Shown here: one piece after another, positions 7,617 to 15,045 of the stretch
Position numbering within the stretch: the first letter of the stretch is position 1
How the letters are laid out: each line of letters starts with the position of its first letter
Assembly: GCA_036524115.1 (NCBI GenBank)
Contig: DATDCY010000208.1
Location: 1 to 37,937 of the forward strand
DNA: 37,937 nt
Direction of reading: 5' to 3'
From: a bacterium
GTDB lineage: Bacteria > JAUVQV01 > DATDCY01
Program-made: the position numbers and the translations under genes
The notes under the pieces: generated by a model
Told to the model about the DNA's origin: nothing
What the model saw: the letters and a program-made list of their open reading frames with translations, nothing else
Database searches by the model: none

Positions 7617-8455
7617 GAGAACCTCCGCACGATGCGGTGCATCAGCCAGTAGGCCGAGACGTTGATCGCCAGGATCGCGATCATGAGCACCGCGGCGGTG
7701 CCGTAGGCCATCTCCGCGGAAATCCCCTCGCGCGCGAGGATGTAGAAGTGCACGGCGAGCGTGCGCCCCGAGTCGAGCATCGTCGCCGGCGTCATCAGGC
7801 TCGAGCCGGCGGTGAAGATCACCGCGGCGGTCTCGCCGATGCAGCGGCCGAAGCTGAGCATCACCCCGGTCACGATGCCGGGCAGCGCCCCGGGAAGCAC
7901 GACCCGGGTCACGGTCTGCCAGCGCGTCCCGCCGAGCGAGAAGCTGACCTCGCGCTGGGCCCGCGGCACCGCGAGGATCGCCTCCTCGCTCGTGCGGATG
8001 ATCGTCGGCAGCACCATGATCGCCAGCGTCAGCCCGCCGGAGAGCACCGACCAGCCCAGCTTCAGGTAGAGCACGAAGGAAACGAAGCCGAAGAGCCCGA
8101 GGATGATCGAAGGCACGCCGGCGAGGCACTCGGCGGCGAAGCGGATGATCCGCGTCAGCCGGTTCTCGCGCGTGTACTCCGTGAGGTAGATCGCGGTGCC
8201 CACCCCCAGGGGCGTGGCGACGACCAGGGCGACCGCGGAGAGGAAGACCGTGCTGACGATGAAGGGGAAGATGCCCCCGGAGCGACCCATGTCGATCGCG
8301 TGCCCCGTGAAGAAGCGCGCCGAGAAGACCGGGAGCCCCTTGAGCAGCAGGTAGCCGATGATGAAGATCAGCACCGAGAGCGTCAGCGCGGTCAGCAGCA
8401 CGAGCAGGGCCTTGATCAGCCGCTGCGCGAGGTCGGGGTGGATGAGCCGCTTCAC
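7613..8455 (-). CDS. pstA: Phosphate ABC transporter permease PstA
   Basis: This 280-residue inner-membrane protein has about six hydrophobic segments, the first at residues 15-40. It contains the binding-protein-dependent transport signature around LGGTRWQTVTRVVLPGALPGIVTGVMLSFGRCIGETAAVIFTAG, with the EAA-type loop that docks to PstB. It pairs with PstC to form the phosphate channel. The GTG start at 8455 overlaps the pstC stop by GTGA, and its own stop overlaps the pstB2 GTG in the same manner. Confidence 0.95.
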   Translation of the reverse strand: MKRLIHPDLAQRLIKALLVLLTALTLSVLIFIIGYLLLKGLPVFSARFFTGHAIDMGRSGGIFPFIVSTVFLSAVALVVATPLGVGTAIYLTEYTRENRLTRIIRFAAECLAGVPSIILGLFGFVSFVLYLKLGWSVLSGGLTLAIMVLPTIIRTSEEAILAVPRAQREVSFSLGGTRWQTVTRVVLPGALPGIVTGVMLSFGRCIGETAAVIFTAGSSLMTPATMLDSGRTLAVHFYILAREGISAEMAYGTAAVLMIAILAINVSAYWLMHRIVRRFS

Positions 8456-9312
8456 CGCCGCGCCCGCCTGCGGGAGGTCGCCGTGGCGATGAGGTTGAGG
8501 ATCATGATCATCACGAAGAGAATGACCCCGGTCGCGAAGAGCGCCTGCTGGTGCTTGCCCGCGGCGTACCCGAGCTCGAGCGCGATGTTCGAGGTCAGCG
8601 TGCGGATCGGGTCCAGCGGCGAGCGCGGCAGGTCCAGCGCGTTGCCGGTGACCATGATCACGGCCATGGTCTCGCCGATCGCGCGCCCCATGCCGAGGAC
8701 CACGGCCGTGACGATCCCCGAGCGCGCCGCCGGCAGCACCACCTTGTTGACCGTCTGGGCCGTCGTGGCGCCGAGCGCCAGCGATCCCTCGCGGTAGGAG
8801 CGCGGCACGGCCTCGAGCGCGTCCATCGAGATGCTGATGACCGTCGGCAGGATCATGACGCCGAGGATCAGCGCGCCGGCCAGCAGCGAGAGCCCCGGCC
8901 CGCCGAGCTGCGTGCGGATCAGCGGCACCAGGAAGACGACGCCGAGGAAGCCGTAGACGACCGACGGGATGCCGGCGAGCAGCTCGATCGCCGGCTTGAG
9001 CACCCGTCGCACCCGCGGCTTCGAGAACTCGACGAGGAAGATGGCGCAGGAGAGTCCCAGCGGCACGCCGAGCGCCAGCGCCCCTCCGGTGACCAGCAGC
9101 GAGCCCACGATCATCGGCAGCAGGCCGAACCGGCCCTTGGTCGGCGCCCAGTCGAGCGAGCCGAGCATCTTGCCCGGCCCGACCTCGAGGATGAACGGCA
9201 GCCCCTCCTTGAAGATGAAGAACGTGATGACGAAGAGGATCGCGATCGAGGACACCGCGATCAGCGTCAGCGTCAGTTCGATGGCCTTGCGGCCGCCGCG
9301 GTTGGCGCTCAC
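8452..9312 (-). CDS. pstC: Phosphate ABC transporter permease PstC
   Basis: This 286-residue permease opens with ANRGGRKAIELTLTLIAVSS and has about six transmembrane segments. It contains ELLAGIPSVVYGFLGVVFLVP and the EAA-like segment LGATTAQTVNKVVLPAARSGIVTAVVLGMGRAIGETMAVIMV, typical of PstC. It forms the inner-membrane translocation pore with PstA. The GTG start at 9312 was chosen because it overlaps the pstS stop by GTGA, the pattern used at the next two junctions of this operon, and because the frame upstream is not PstC-like. Confidence 0.95.
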   Translation of the reverse strand: MSANRGGRKAIELTLTLIAVSSIAILFVITFFIFKEGLPFILEVGPGKMLGSLDWAPTKGRFGLLPMIVGSLLVTGGALALGVPLGLSCAIFLVEFSKPRVRRVLKPAIELLAGIPSVVYGFLGVVFLVPLIRTQLGGPGLSLLAGALILGVMILPTVISISMDALEAVPRSYREGSLALGATTAQTVNKVVLPAARSGIVTAVVLGMGRAIGETMAVIMVTGNALDLPRSPLDPIRTLTSNIALELGYAAGKHQQALFATGVILFVMIMILNLIATATSRRRARR

Positions 9313-10160
9313 GGCTGCCCCACCGGGACCAGGCCCTCGAGGCCGAGCAGTCGCTGCGCCTCCGGTCCGAGAACGTAGTCGATGAATGCCCGAGCGTTGC
9401 CGGCGGGCTCCTCGCGCGTGAGGAAGAGGAACGGCCGGACGACGGCGTAGCGCTTCGCGAGGATCTCGGCGCGCGACGGCAGGACGCCGTCCACGGCCAG
9501 GGCCTTCACGCGCCGGTCGACCAGGCCGAGCGAGATGTAGCCGAGGGCGTCGGGGTCGCTGGCGACGATCTCGCGCACCGCGCCGTTGGAGTCCTGCACG
9601 AGCGCCCGCGGCGCGATCTGGCGCTTGCCCATGACCATCTCCTCGAACGCCCCGCGCGTGCCCGAGCCCTCCTCGCGGGTGACGAAATGAATTGGGCGGT
9701 CGGGCCCGCCGACGGCGCTCCAGCGGCCGACCTCGCCGGTGAAGATCGCGGCTACCTGTTCGCGGGTCAGGCCGGCGACCGGGTTGGCGGCGTTGACGAT
9801 GATGGCGATGCCGTCGAGCGCGATGGTGACCTGGTGCAGCATCTCCTCGGACTCCTTGAGGTGGCGCGAGGACATGCCGATGGCGGCGGCGCCGGTCTCG
9901 GCCGCCCGGATGCCGGCGGTGGACCCGCCGCCCTGGACGTTGATTGCGCAGCCCGGGTGCGTCGCCATGAAGGTCTCCGCGAGCTTCTCGGCAAAGGGCT
10001 GCACCGAGGTCGACCCGGCCACGGTCAGGGTTGACGTGGCGCCGTCGGCCGCCGGGCGACATGCTCCGGCGAGCACCAAAAAACCAGCCAAAACAAGCAG
10101 GACGGGCCACAGTGGCCCGCGCGTTGCCCGTCGGAGGCGACCGCTCGCTGTCACGACCAT
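9309..10160 (-). CDS. pstS: Phosphate-binding protein PstS (probable lipoprotein)
   Basis: This 283-residue periplasmic phosphate-binding protein has a basic N-terminus, a hydrophobic stretch LLVLAGFLVLAGAC with a lipobox-like AGAC (Cys about 34), then LTVAGSTSVQPFAEKLAE and REEGSGTRGAFEE. The latter two supply the phosphate-binding Ser/Thr/Arg/Gly residues in the PstS family. The C-terminal part LGYISLGLVDRRVKALAVDG matches the family. It is the first gene of the operon. The ATG at 10160 lacks a Shine-Dalgarno and lies about 7 nt from the predicted transcription start; GTG codons two and three residues in are possible alternatives. No two-repeat Pho box is clear, but a TTGACA dyad lies just upstream. 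Confidence 0.93.
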   Translation of the reverse strand: MVVTASGRLRRATRGPLWPVLLVLAGFLVLAGACRPAADGATSTLTVAGSTSVQPFAEKLAETFMATHPGCAINVQGGGSTAGIRAAETGAAAIGMSSRHLKESEEMLHQVTIALDGIAIIVNAANPVAGLTREQVAAIFTGEVGRWSAVGGPDRPIHFVTREEGSGTRGAFEEMVMGKRQIAPRALVQDSNGAVREIVASDPDALGYISLGLVDRRVKALAVDGVLPSRAEILAKRYAVVRPFLFLTREEPAGNARAFIDYVLGPEAQRLLGLEGLVPVGQP

Positions 10161-10173
10161 GACGCGGGGCGGG

Positions 10174-10203
10174 ATGCTACCATCACCTTCGCGACGTTGT
10201 CAA
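10174..10203 (-). promoter_or_regulatory. pstS promoter
   Basis: On the minus strand a consensus TTGACA (10198-10203) and TAGCAT (10174-10179) are separated by 18 nt. Transcription would start near 10167, only about 7 nt before the pstS ATG, so the mRNA may be almost leaderless. Confidence 0.5.
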
Positions 10204-10226
10204 AAGACGCCGCACGCGTCTTGACA
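10198..10226. promoter_or_regulatory. Inverted repeat containing both divergent -35 boxes
   Basis: TGTCAAAAGACGC (10198-10210) and GCGTCTTGACA (10216-10226) are inverted copies apart from two extra A residues in the left arm. Each arm contains a consensus TTGACA hexamer, one for pstS and one for the divergent secreted-protein gene, so one factor bound here could control both. Confidence 0.5.
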
Positions 10227-10249
10227 GCGCCGGGGGGCGCTCCGAGAAT
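10221..10249 (+). promoter_or_regulatory. Promoter of the secreted-protein gene at 10341
   Basis: TTGACA (10221-10226) is followed after 17 nt by GAGAAT (10244-10249). The spacer contains a small dyad GCGCC-GGGG-GGCGC (10227-10240). Confidence 0.45.
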
Positions 10250-10340
10250 CGTTCCCGACTGGCGCGCACGACCGGCGTGGGATCGGGCCGCGCGCCCTCG
10301 GGGCACCGCGTGCCGCACCGGCGGCGAGGAGGGTTGGGAG

Positions 10341-11516
10341 ATGAGTCATCGGACGGGAGTGTTCCTCTGCTGCATCCTCGCCGCGCTGCTCGCGGCCGGC
10401 GCCGCGGGCGCGCAGGCGGCCCCGGTGGTCCGGGTGACCCTCGGCCAGGGGAGTGTCTACGGCGAGGGGTGGCCGGCGTTCACGGAGATTGAGGCGACGC
10501 TCAGGGACGCGGGCGGCGCCGTCAAGGGCGCGTGCCTGGTGCAGACGGACACCGGCGGCAACTTCCTGTGCTCCTGGGGCCAGTCGTCGTTCGGGATCGC
10601 GTCGCTGCTCCCGCCCGCAGTCAACCTGCCCGGTGATTCGCTGAGCGTCGAACAGGGCGGGGCGACCTATGCCAGCGGCCCCTTCCCCGTCGTCCGCATC
10701 ACCGACCTGGACCCGGCAACCGACCGGGTGGCCGGCACGATCACGCCGCGCCGGGCGACTGCTCGCATCCGCTTCATGCGCTCCCCGCGCCTGACCTCGA
10801 CCGGCTACGTCATTCCGGCCATTCTCACGGCGTCGGTGACCACCGGCGCCGACGGGGCCTTCGCCGTCGACCTGACCTCGCTGGGGAACGCGATTCGCAA
10901 CGACCGGCTCTTCGTCTCGCAGGTCCAGGGGCGCTTCGAGATCGGGGTGAACGCCAGCTTCCCGGGGCTGAACGTCCAGAAGGACGGGAGCGCCGGCTTT
11001 CTCAGCGGCGTCCCGGACAGCGTCCACACCGTGCGGCTCTTCAGCGCGGCCGGCGCGCTCAAGAGCGTGGCGACGGTCACCGTGGGCGGCGGCGGCGCCG
11101 GGCCGGCCGCCCTCGCGCGGGGTGAGGGCGCGACGACGGAGCTGATGGCCATCGGCGTCACCGGCTACTTCTCGTTCAAGGACGCCGCGGGCCGGCCCGT
11201 GCGCATCGTCGAGGGGGACCTCATCGCGGTCGGAGCCCCGCTCGCCTTCGGCTTCCGGGTCCCGAAGCTCTCGCCCGGCATGAGCGCGGAGCGCTTCACC
11301 GTGCGCACGCTGCCCAACCGCCCGCTCTATTTCTCCGGCCAGATCTTCGCCGGTCCGGGCGTCACGCCGATCTATCTCAGCGCCTACGGGCAGAGCAACT
11401 CGACGGGCTACTACCAGTACAACCCGGTCCAGACGATCACGTCATTCAGCTCCTGCTCCTTCTCGATCGTGGTCGACGGCAACTACGTCTCGACCTCGCG
11501 GATGCTGGCGCCCTAG
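10341..11516 (+). CDS. Secreted protein of unknown function
   Basis: The 391-residue product starts with a signal peptide (MSHRTGVFLCCILAALLAAGAAGAQA, cleavage near residue 26). It continues with beta-strand-rich sequence: VVRVTLGQGSVYGEGWPAF, then ACLVQTDTGGNFLCSWG, then FPVVRITDLDPATDRVAGTITP. The C-terminal 150 residues are also strand-like with Tyr/Ser-rich turns, ending in a short Cys-containing segment (SSCSFSIVVDG). I do not recognise a family. ATG 10341 is preceded by AGGAGGG with a 7-nt spacer, which decides the start over a longer upstream frame. It is divergent from pst with closely packed promoters, so regulation by phosphate is possible but unproven. Confidence 0.8.
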   Translation: MSHRTGVFLCCILAALLAAGAAGAQAAPVVRVTLGQGSVYGEGWPAFTEIEATLRDAGGAVKGACLVQTDTGGNFLCSWGQSSFGIASLLPPAVNLPGDSLSVEQGGATYASGPFPVVRITDLDPATDRVAGTITPRRATARIRFMRSPRLTSTGYVIPAILTASVTTGADGAFAVDLTSLGNAIRNDRLFVSQVQGRFEIGVNASFPGLNVQKDGSAGFLSGVPDSVHTVRLFSAAGALKSVATVTVGGGGAGPAALARGEGATTELMAIGVTGYFSFKDAAGRPVRIVEGDLIAVGAPLAFGFRVPKLSPGMSAERFTVRTLPNRPLYFSGQIFAGPGVTPIYLSAYGQSNSTGYYQYNPVQTITSFSSCSFSIVVDGNYVSTSRMLAP

Positions 11517-11527
11517 GCCGTCGGCCC

Positions 11528-11552
11528 CCGGGGGCGCAGCCGGCGCCCCCGG
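11528..11552 (+). terminator. Strong GC hairpin after the secreted-protein gene
   Basis: CCGGGGGCGC-AGCCG-GCGCCCCCGG forms a perfect 10-bp stem 11 nt after the stop codon. There is no U-tract, but no other termination structure is present before the next gene. Confidence 0.6.
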
Positions 11553-11611
11553 CCGAACGGTCGGCTTGACACCACGCGGCGGCGTCGGCGATCATCTGCG
11601 ACGAGTCCCTC

Positions 11612-12874
11612 ATGGAAATGCCTGCAACCACCGGGGTCTACGTGGCGGCGCTGGCCGTCTGCCTCGCGCTGTCGGCCTTCTTCAACGCCGCCGAGACGTC
11701 GCTGCTCTCCCTCGGCAAGGTGCGTCTGCGCCGTCTCAAGGAACGGCATCCGCGCACCGGCGCGCTCATCGAACGGCTCACCGGGAACCCGGACCGGCTC
11801 CTGAGCACGCTGCTGATCGGCAACAACCTCGCGAACACGGCCGCCTCGGCGGCGGGCACCGCGCTGGCGATCGAGTTCACGCCCGGGCATCCGGTGCTGG
11901 CCGCGACCGTGGCCGTCACCGTCATCCTGCTGCTGGTCGCCGAGGTCACGCCGAAGGTGCTTGCTGCCGCCTACGCCGAACCGGTGGCGCTCGCGGTGGC
12001 GCGCCCGCTGGACCTGCTCGCCCGGCTCGCCACCCCGCTCATCAAGGTCCTCGCGGCCGCGCCGCAGCTGCTGCTCTGGGTCTTCGGGGCGCCCCGCGGC
12101 GGGGGCGGGGCGACGACCTCCGAGGACATCAAGACCATGGCGGTGCTCGGGCGCGAGGCGGGGATCATCGGGCAGGACGAGCAGGAGATCATCCACGGCG
12201 CGGTCGAGTACGGCACCCTCACGGCGCAGCAGGTGATGGTCTCGCGCGTCGACATCCAGAGCCTGGACCTGACCCTGCCGCTCGAGGAGGCGGTGGACCT
12301 CGTCCTCGGGAGCGGTCACTCGCGCATCCCGGTGTACCGCGGCACCAAGGACCACATCGACGGGGTGCTGCAGGCGCGTGACTTCCTCGTCGCCTGGCGC
12401 CGGGGCGAGGCCGGCAGCGTCGAGCCCTTCGTGCGGCCGCCGCTGCTCATCCCCGAGTCGATGCGCATCAGCGCGCTGCTGCGGGAGTTCAAGGCCCGCG
12501 GCGAGCGGATGGCGATCGTCGTCGACGAGTACGGCGGCACCGCGGGGATCGTGACGCTCGAGGACGTCCTCGGCGAGATCGTCGGCGAGGTGGTCGAGGA
12601 GGACCGCGACGTGACCCTGCTGGCGACGCGGCGTGACGGCACGGTCACCGTCAGCGGCCAGATCGCGCTCGACGACCTCAACGCGAAGACCGGGCTGGCG
12701 CTGCCGGACGAGGAGTACCAGACCCTGAGCGGGTTGCTCGTCAGCCAGCTCGGCCGCGTGCCCTACGCGGGCGAGGAGATCGAGCTGCCGGGCGTGGTCT
12801 TCCACGTCCTCGACGCCGATCACCGCCGCATCTACAGGCTCGCGATGAAATTGGAGCGCAAGGAGGGAAGGTAG
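11612..12874 (+). CDS. CNNM (DUF21)/CBS/CorC-domain membrane protein
   Basis: This 420-residue protein of the HlyC/CorC (UPF0053) family is thought to take part in Mg2+/Co2+ or related ion export. The N-terminal CNNM domain has three to four hydrophobic segments (residues about 8-150) with FFNAAETSLLSLGKVRLRRL and LLIGNNLANTAASAAGTALA. A CBS pair follows (about 195-330: VMVSRVDIQSLD; GHSRIPVYRGTKDHIDGVLQARD; MAIVVDEYGGTAGIVTLEDVLGEIVGE), then the CorC_HlyC C-terminal domain ending near residue 418. A TTGACA lies at 11566-11571, but the -10 is weak. No Shine-Dalgarno is evident before ATG 11612; ATG 11618 is an alternative. Confidence 0.92.
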   Translation: MEMPATTGVYVAALAVCLALSAFFNAAETSLLSLGKVRLRRLKERHPRTGALIERLTGNPDRLLSTLLIGNNLANTAASAAGTALAIEFTPGHPVLAATVAVTVILLLVAEVTPKVLAAAYAEPVALAVARPLDLLARLATPLIKVLAAAPQLLLWVFGAPRGGGGATTSEDIKTMAVLGREAGIIGQDEQEIIHGAVEYGTLTAQQVMVSRVDIQSLDLTLPLEEAVDLVLGSGHSRIPVYRGTKDHIDGVLQARDFLVAWRRGEAGSVEPFVRPPLLIPESMRISALLREFKARGERMAIVVDEYGGTAGIVTLEDVLGEIVGEVVEEDRDVTLLATRRDGTVTVSGQIALDDLNAKTGLALPDEEYQTLSGLLVSQLGRVPYAGEEIELPGVVFHVLDADHRRIYRLAMKLERKEGR

Positions 12875-12894
12875 CCGGAGGTCCCGACCTCCGG
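12875..12894. terminator. Hairpin between convergent genes
   Basis: CCGGAGGT-CCCG-ACCTCCGG is a perfect 8-bp stem with a 4-nt loop, starting directly after the CorC-family stop codon and 36 nt from the stop of the convergent kinase gene. It may act in both directions. There is no U-tract. Confidence 0.6.
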
Positions 12895-12929
12895 GCTCAT
12901 GTCCGATTCCCCCATCGGTGGGGCCGGGG

Positions 12930-14537
12930 CTACAACGGATAGGCGCGCTCGGCGATCCTCGCGAGGCACTCCTCGAGCGGGCGGGTCGTGTCCACGCGGA
13001 CGGCGTCGGGGCCGAACGGCTGAAAGACGAGGCGCATGGCGCGGCGGACTTCCCAGCCCGCGTCCGACGGCCCGGCGTACCCGGGGCGCGAGCGCGAGCT
13101 CAGCCGCCGGCGAGCGACGGCATCCGGGCAGCGGCACTCCACCGGCACGAGGATGCCGCCGACCGCGCGCGCCAGCCTGGCGGCGCGCCGGCGCTCCACC
13201 GCGCGGGCGAAGCTGGCGTCGAGCACGACGCTGCGGCCGGCGCGCAGCTGGCGTTCGGCTCGCAGGAGCAGTTCGCGATAGGTCAGCGCCGTCAGGGCGG
13301 GCCGGTAGATGCCCGCGCCGATCGGCGCAGCGAGCCGGGCCCCCGGCTCGGCGCCTGACAACTCCTTGCGCAGCACGTCGGACGCAAGGACGTCCGCGCC
13401 GATGCGCCCCGCGAGGCTCCCGGCGACCGTGCTCTTGCCGCTGCCCGGAAGGCCGCCGACCAGGATCAGGCGCGGTCGCGCGTCGCGGCGCGCCAGCTCG
13501 CGGGCCAGGCGAAAGTACCCTGCGGCCCGGCGCGCGGCCGCCCGCTTGCGCGCGGCCGTGATGCCCGGGTCGGCGAGCCGAAGGCTCTCGACCTTCTCGC
13601 GGACCACCGCGCGATAGCACGCGTAGAACGGCACGAGCAGGCGCACCTCCCAGTCGCCGGTGCGCCGCAGGTACTCCTTCATCAGCGCGGCCGCCAGGTC
13701 GGACCTGCGGTGGTGGAGCAGGTCCATGTAGAGGAAGGCGATGTCCGACGCCACGTCCCCCTGGCGAATGCGGTCGGAGAACTCGATGCAGTCGTAGGCG
13801 AGCACCGCGCCCCGACCGATCCAGACGTGCTCCGCGTGCAGGTCGCCGTGCCCGTCGCGGATGCGCCCGCTCCGCGCGCGCCGCTCCAGCAGCGCGCGCC
13901 GGCGCTCGAGGAAGTCGTGGTTGTAGTCCCAGACGAGCAGGTAGTCCCCGCCGCTCACGGTGCGGCCGAGGAAGGGGACGGTCTGCCGGAAGTTCTCCTG
14001 CAGGTTCTCCTCCAGGACCGCCACGCGCCTCAGGCGGGGCGCTGCCGGAGCGGCCGTCGCGTGGAAGGCGGCGATCCGCCGCGCGACGCGCCGGATCACG
14101 GCGGCGGTGGCCGCACGATGCGCCAGCAGCGTCGAGAGAAGACGGTCCGGCGGGAGCCTCCGCATCACCACGGCATGCTCGATCACGCGGCCGGGGGGGG
14201 AGAGGGAAAATCCCCCTCGTCCGGGGGCAGATTTCGAATCTGTCCCCTCTGCGTAGATGGGAACAACGTCGAGGTAGACGCCGGGCGCCAGCCGCCGGTT
14301 GAGCTCGACCTCCCGCCGGCAGGCGCGGGCCCGCCGCGCAGGCGTCGAGAAGTCGAGGAAGCCGAAGTCCACCGGTTTCTTGAGCTTGTAGACGCGCTCG
14401 CCCGCGATGAAGACCCACGACGCGTGCGTCTGGACGAGTTGCACCCGGGCGGGGCGATGCGGGTAGAACGACGGCCGCAGCATCGCCCGCACAAGGGGCG
14501 GGAGCGGCGCCGCGGGACGTGCCGGCCTGTGAGCCAC
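12930..14537 (-). CDS. Fused APH-like kinase / AAA (zeta-toxin-like) ATPase
   Basis: This 535-residue protein has two parts. Residues about 1-330 resemble aminoglycoside-phosphotransferase-type kinases (VYKLKKPVDFGFLDFST; catalytic loop HGDLHAEHVW at about residue 230; DCIEFSDRIRQGDVASDIAFL). Residues about 350-535 form a P-loop kinase domain with GGLPGSGKSTVAG (Walker A about 361) and FDVL-type VLASDVLRKEL. Such gluconokinase-like fusions are common in Proteobacteria and their substrate is unknown. The GTG start at 14537 is preceded by AGGGAG with a 5-nt spacer. An inserted palindrome (14223-14247) encodes GTDSKSAP in the loop between VVPIYAE and the next strand. It is convergent with the CorC-family gene. 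Confidence 0.85.
   Translation of the reverse strand: MAHRPARPAAPLPPLVRAMLRPSFYPHRPARVQLVQTHASWVFIAGERVYKLKKPVDFGFLDFSTPARRARACRREVELNRRLAPGVYLDVVPIYAEGTDSKSAPGRGGFSLSPPGRVIEHAVVMRRLPPDRLLSTLLAHRAATAAVIRRVARRIAAFHATAAPAAPRLRRVAVLEENLQENFRQTVPFLGRTVSGGDYLLVWDYNHDFLERRRALLERRARSGRIRDGHGDLHAEHVWIGRGAVLAYDCIEFSDRIRQGDVASDIAFLYMDLLHHRRSDLAAALMKEYLRRTGDWEVRLLVPFYACYRAVVREKVESLRLADPGITAARKRAAARRAAGYFRLARELARRDARPRLILVGGLPGSGKSTVAGSLAGRIGADVLASDVLRKELSGAEPGARLAAPIGAGIYRPALTALTYRELLLRAERQLRAGRSVVLDASFARAVERRRAARLARAVGGILVPVECRCPDAVARRRLSSRSRPGYAGPSDAGWEVRRAMRLVFQPFGPDAVRVDTTRPLEECLARIAERAYPL
14223..14247. repeat. REP-like palindrome inserted in-frame in a coding sequence
   Basis: GGGGGCAGATT-TCG-AATCTGTCCCC is a 25-nt near-perfect palindrome (one mismatched pair) lying inside the kinase gene. 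It is read in frame as GTDSKSAP on the minus strand. It looks like an intergenic REP-type or transposon-end palindrome rather than ordinary coding sequence. It is flanked by a G-run and a short GAGGGAAAATCCCC hairpin at about 14190-14215. Confidence 0.6.
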
Positions 14538-14603
14538 GGATTCTCCCTGGCGAGCCTGTTTGTGATAGATTATACAACACACCCCTCGAGGGAGGGCGCA
14601 GCC

Positions 14604-14771
14604 ATGACGCTCGTCAAGAAGTCCCAGCCGAAGGAGATCCTCTGCATCGTTTGTGGCAAGCCGGCGACCCAGTCCATCTGCATCACCTGCGAGGCCCGCA
14701 TCCAGGGGGAGGCCATCGAGAAGAAGACGGAGATCGAGAAGAAGGGCCGCACCGAGGCTGGGCGGCAATAG
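14604..14771 (+). CDS. Small zinc-ribbon protein (55 aa)
   Basis: This 55-residue protein reads MTLVKKSQPKEILCIVCG, then KPATQSICITCEARIQGEAI, then a charged helical tail rich in Lys and Glu. The two CxxC pairs (CIVC and CITC) 12 residues apart form a minimal zinc ribbon. Function is unknown; comparable small proteins occur widely in anaerobic Proteobacteria. ATG 14604 is preceded by GGAGGG with a 7-nt spacer, which together with the Cys pairs makes it convincing despite its size. The 66-nt gap to the divergent kinase gene is AT-rich; it holds TATACA (14571-14576) for this strand and TATAAT (14569-14574) on the opposite strand. Confidence 0.8.
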   Translation: MTLVKKSQPKEILCIVCGKPATQSICITCEARIQGEAIEKKTEIEKKGRTEAGRQ

Positions 14772-14801
14772 TTGCACACCACTTCTGCAAAGTTTGCACA
14801 C
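14772..14801 (+). promoter_or_regulatory. Repeated TTGCACAC sites, possible enhancer
   Basis: TTGCACAC occurs at 14772-14779 and again at 14794-14801, exactly 22 nt (two helical turns) apart. Between them lies the perfect palindrome TGCAAA-G-TTTGCA (14786-14798). The cluster sits about 230 nt upstream of a sigma-54-like promoter, a suitable place for an enhancer-binding protein. The region between it and 15001 contains no recognisable gene. Confidence 0.45.
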
Positions 14802-15001
14802 ATTCCCCGTGCCCGCGATGTGCGCCGGGCCCGTCCGACCGTGTTCTCGACAAAGGAGATTCGCGTCGAGGCTGGCGTCTGCCGTCGAGTCCGGTGTGCA
14901 TGATGCTCCTGGTTTATCAATGAGTTGACTGACGATGGCCCGCCCAGCAGCGTCCCGCTCCGCCGCCGGCGCATCGCAGCGGCCCGGGGGGTGGAGGATC
15001 A

Positions 15002-15017
15002 TGGCACGGGAAGTGCA
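15002..15017 (+). promoter_or_regulatory. Sigma-54-type promoter of the pseudopilin operon
   Basis: TGGCACGGGAAGTGCA matches the sigma-54 consensus TGGCACG-N4-TTGCA at all but one position, with the GG and GC doublets 12 nt apart as required. Transcription would start near 15028, leaving an 18-nt leader with a GGGA(G)-type ribosome site before ATG 15046. Confidence 0.7.
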
Positions 15018-15045
15018 GGATAACGGGCGGGGGAGGGACAGGGAG

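Noticed and set aside
10148-10226. Pho box upstream of pstS
   Set aside because: Single CTGTCA-like hexamers occur on both strands but not as two direct repeats 11 nt apart, so a PhoB site cannot be supported.
12895-12929. CCCC-ATCGGT-GGGG stem as second terminator for the kinase gene
   Set aside because: Only four strong pairs with a 6-nt loop; too weak to call beside the 12875-12894 hairpin.
14935-15045. Upstream extension of the GspH/FimT gene from ATG 14935
   Set aside because: It would put 37 residues before the prepilin signal and place the sigma-54-like promoter inside the gene. The ATG at 15046 has a ribosome site and the normal prepilin leader length.
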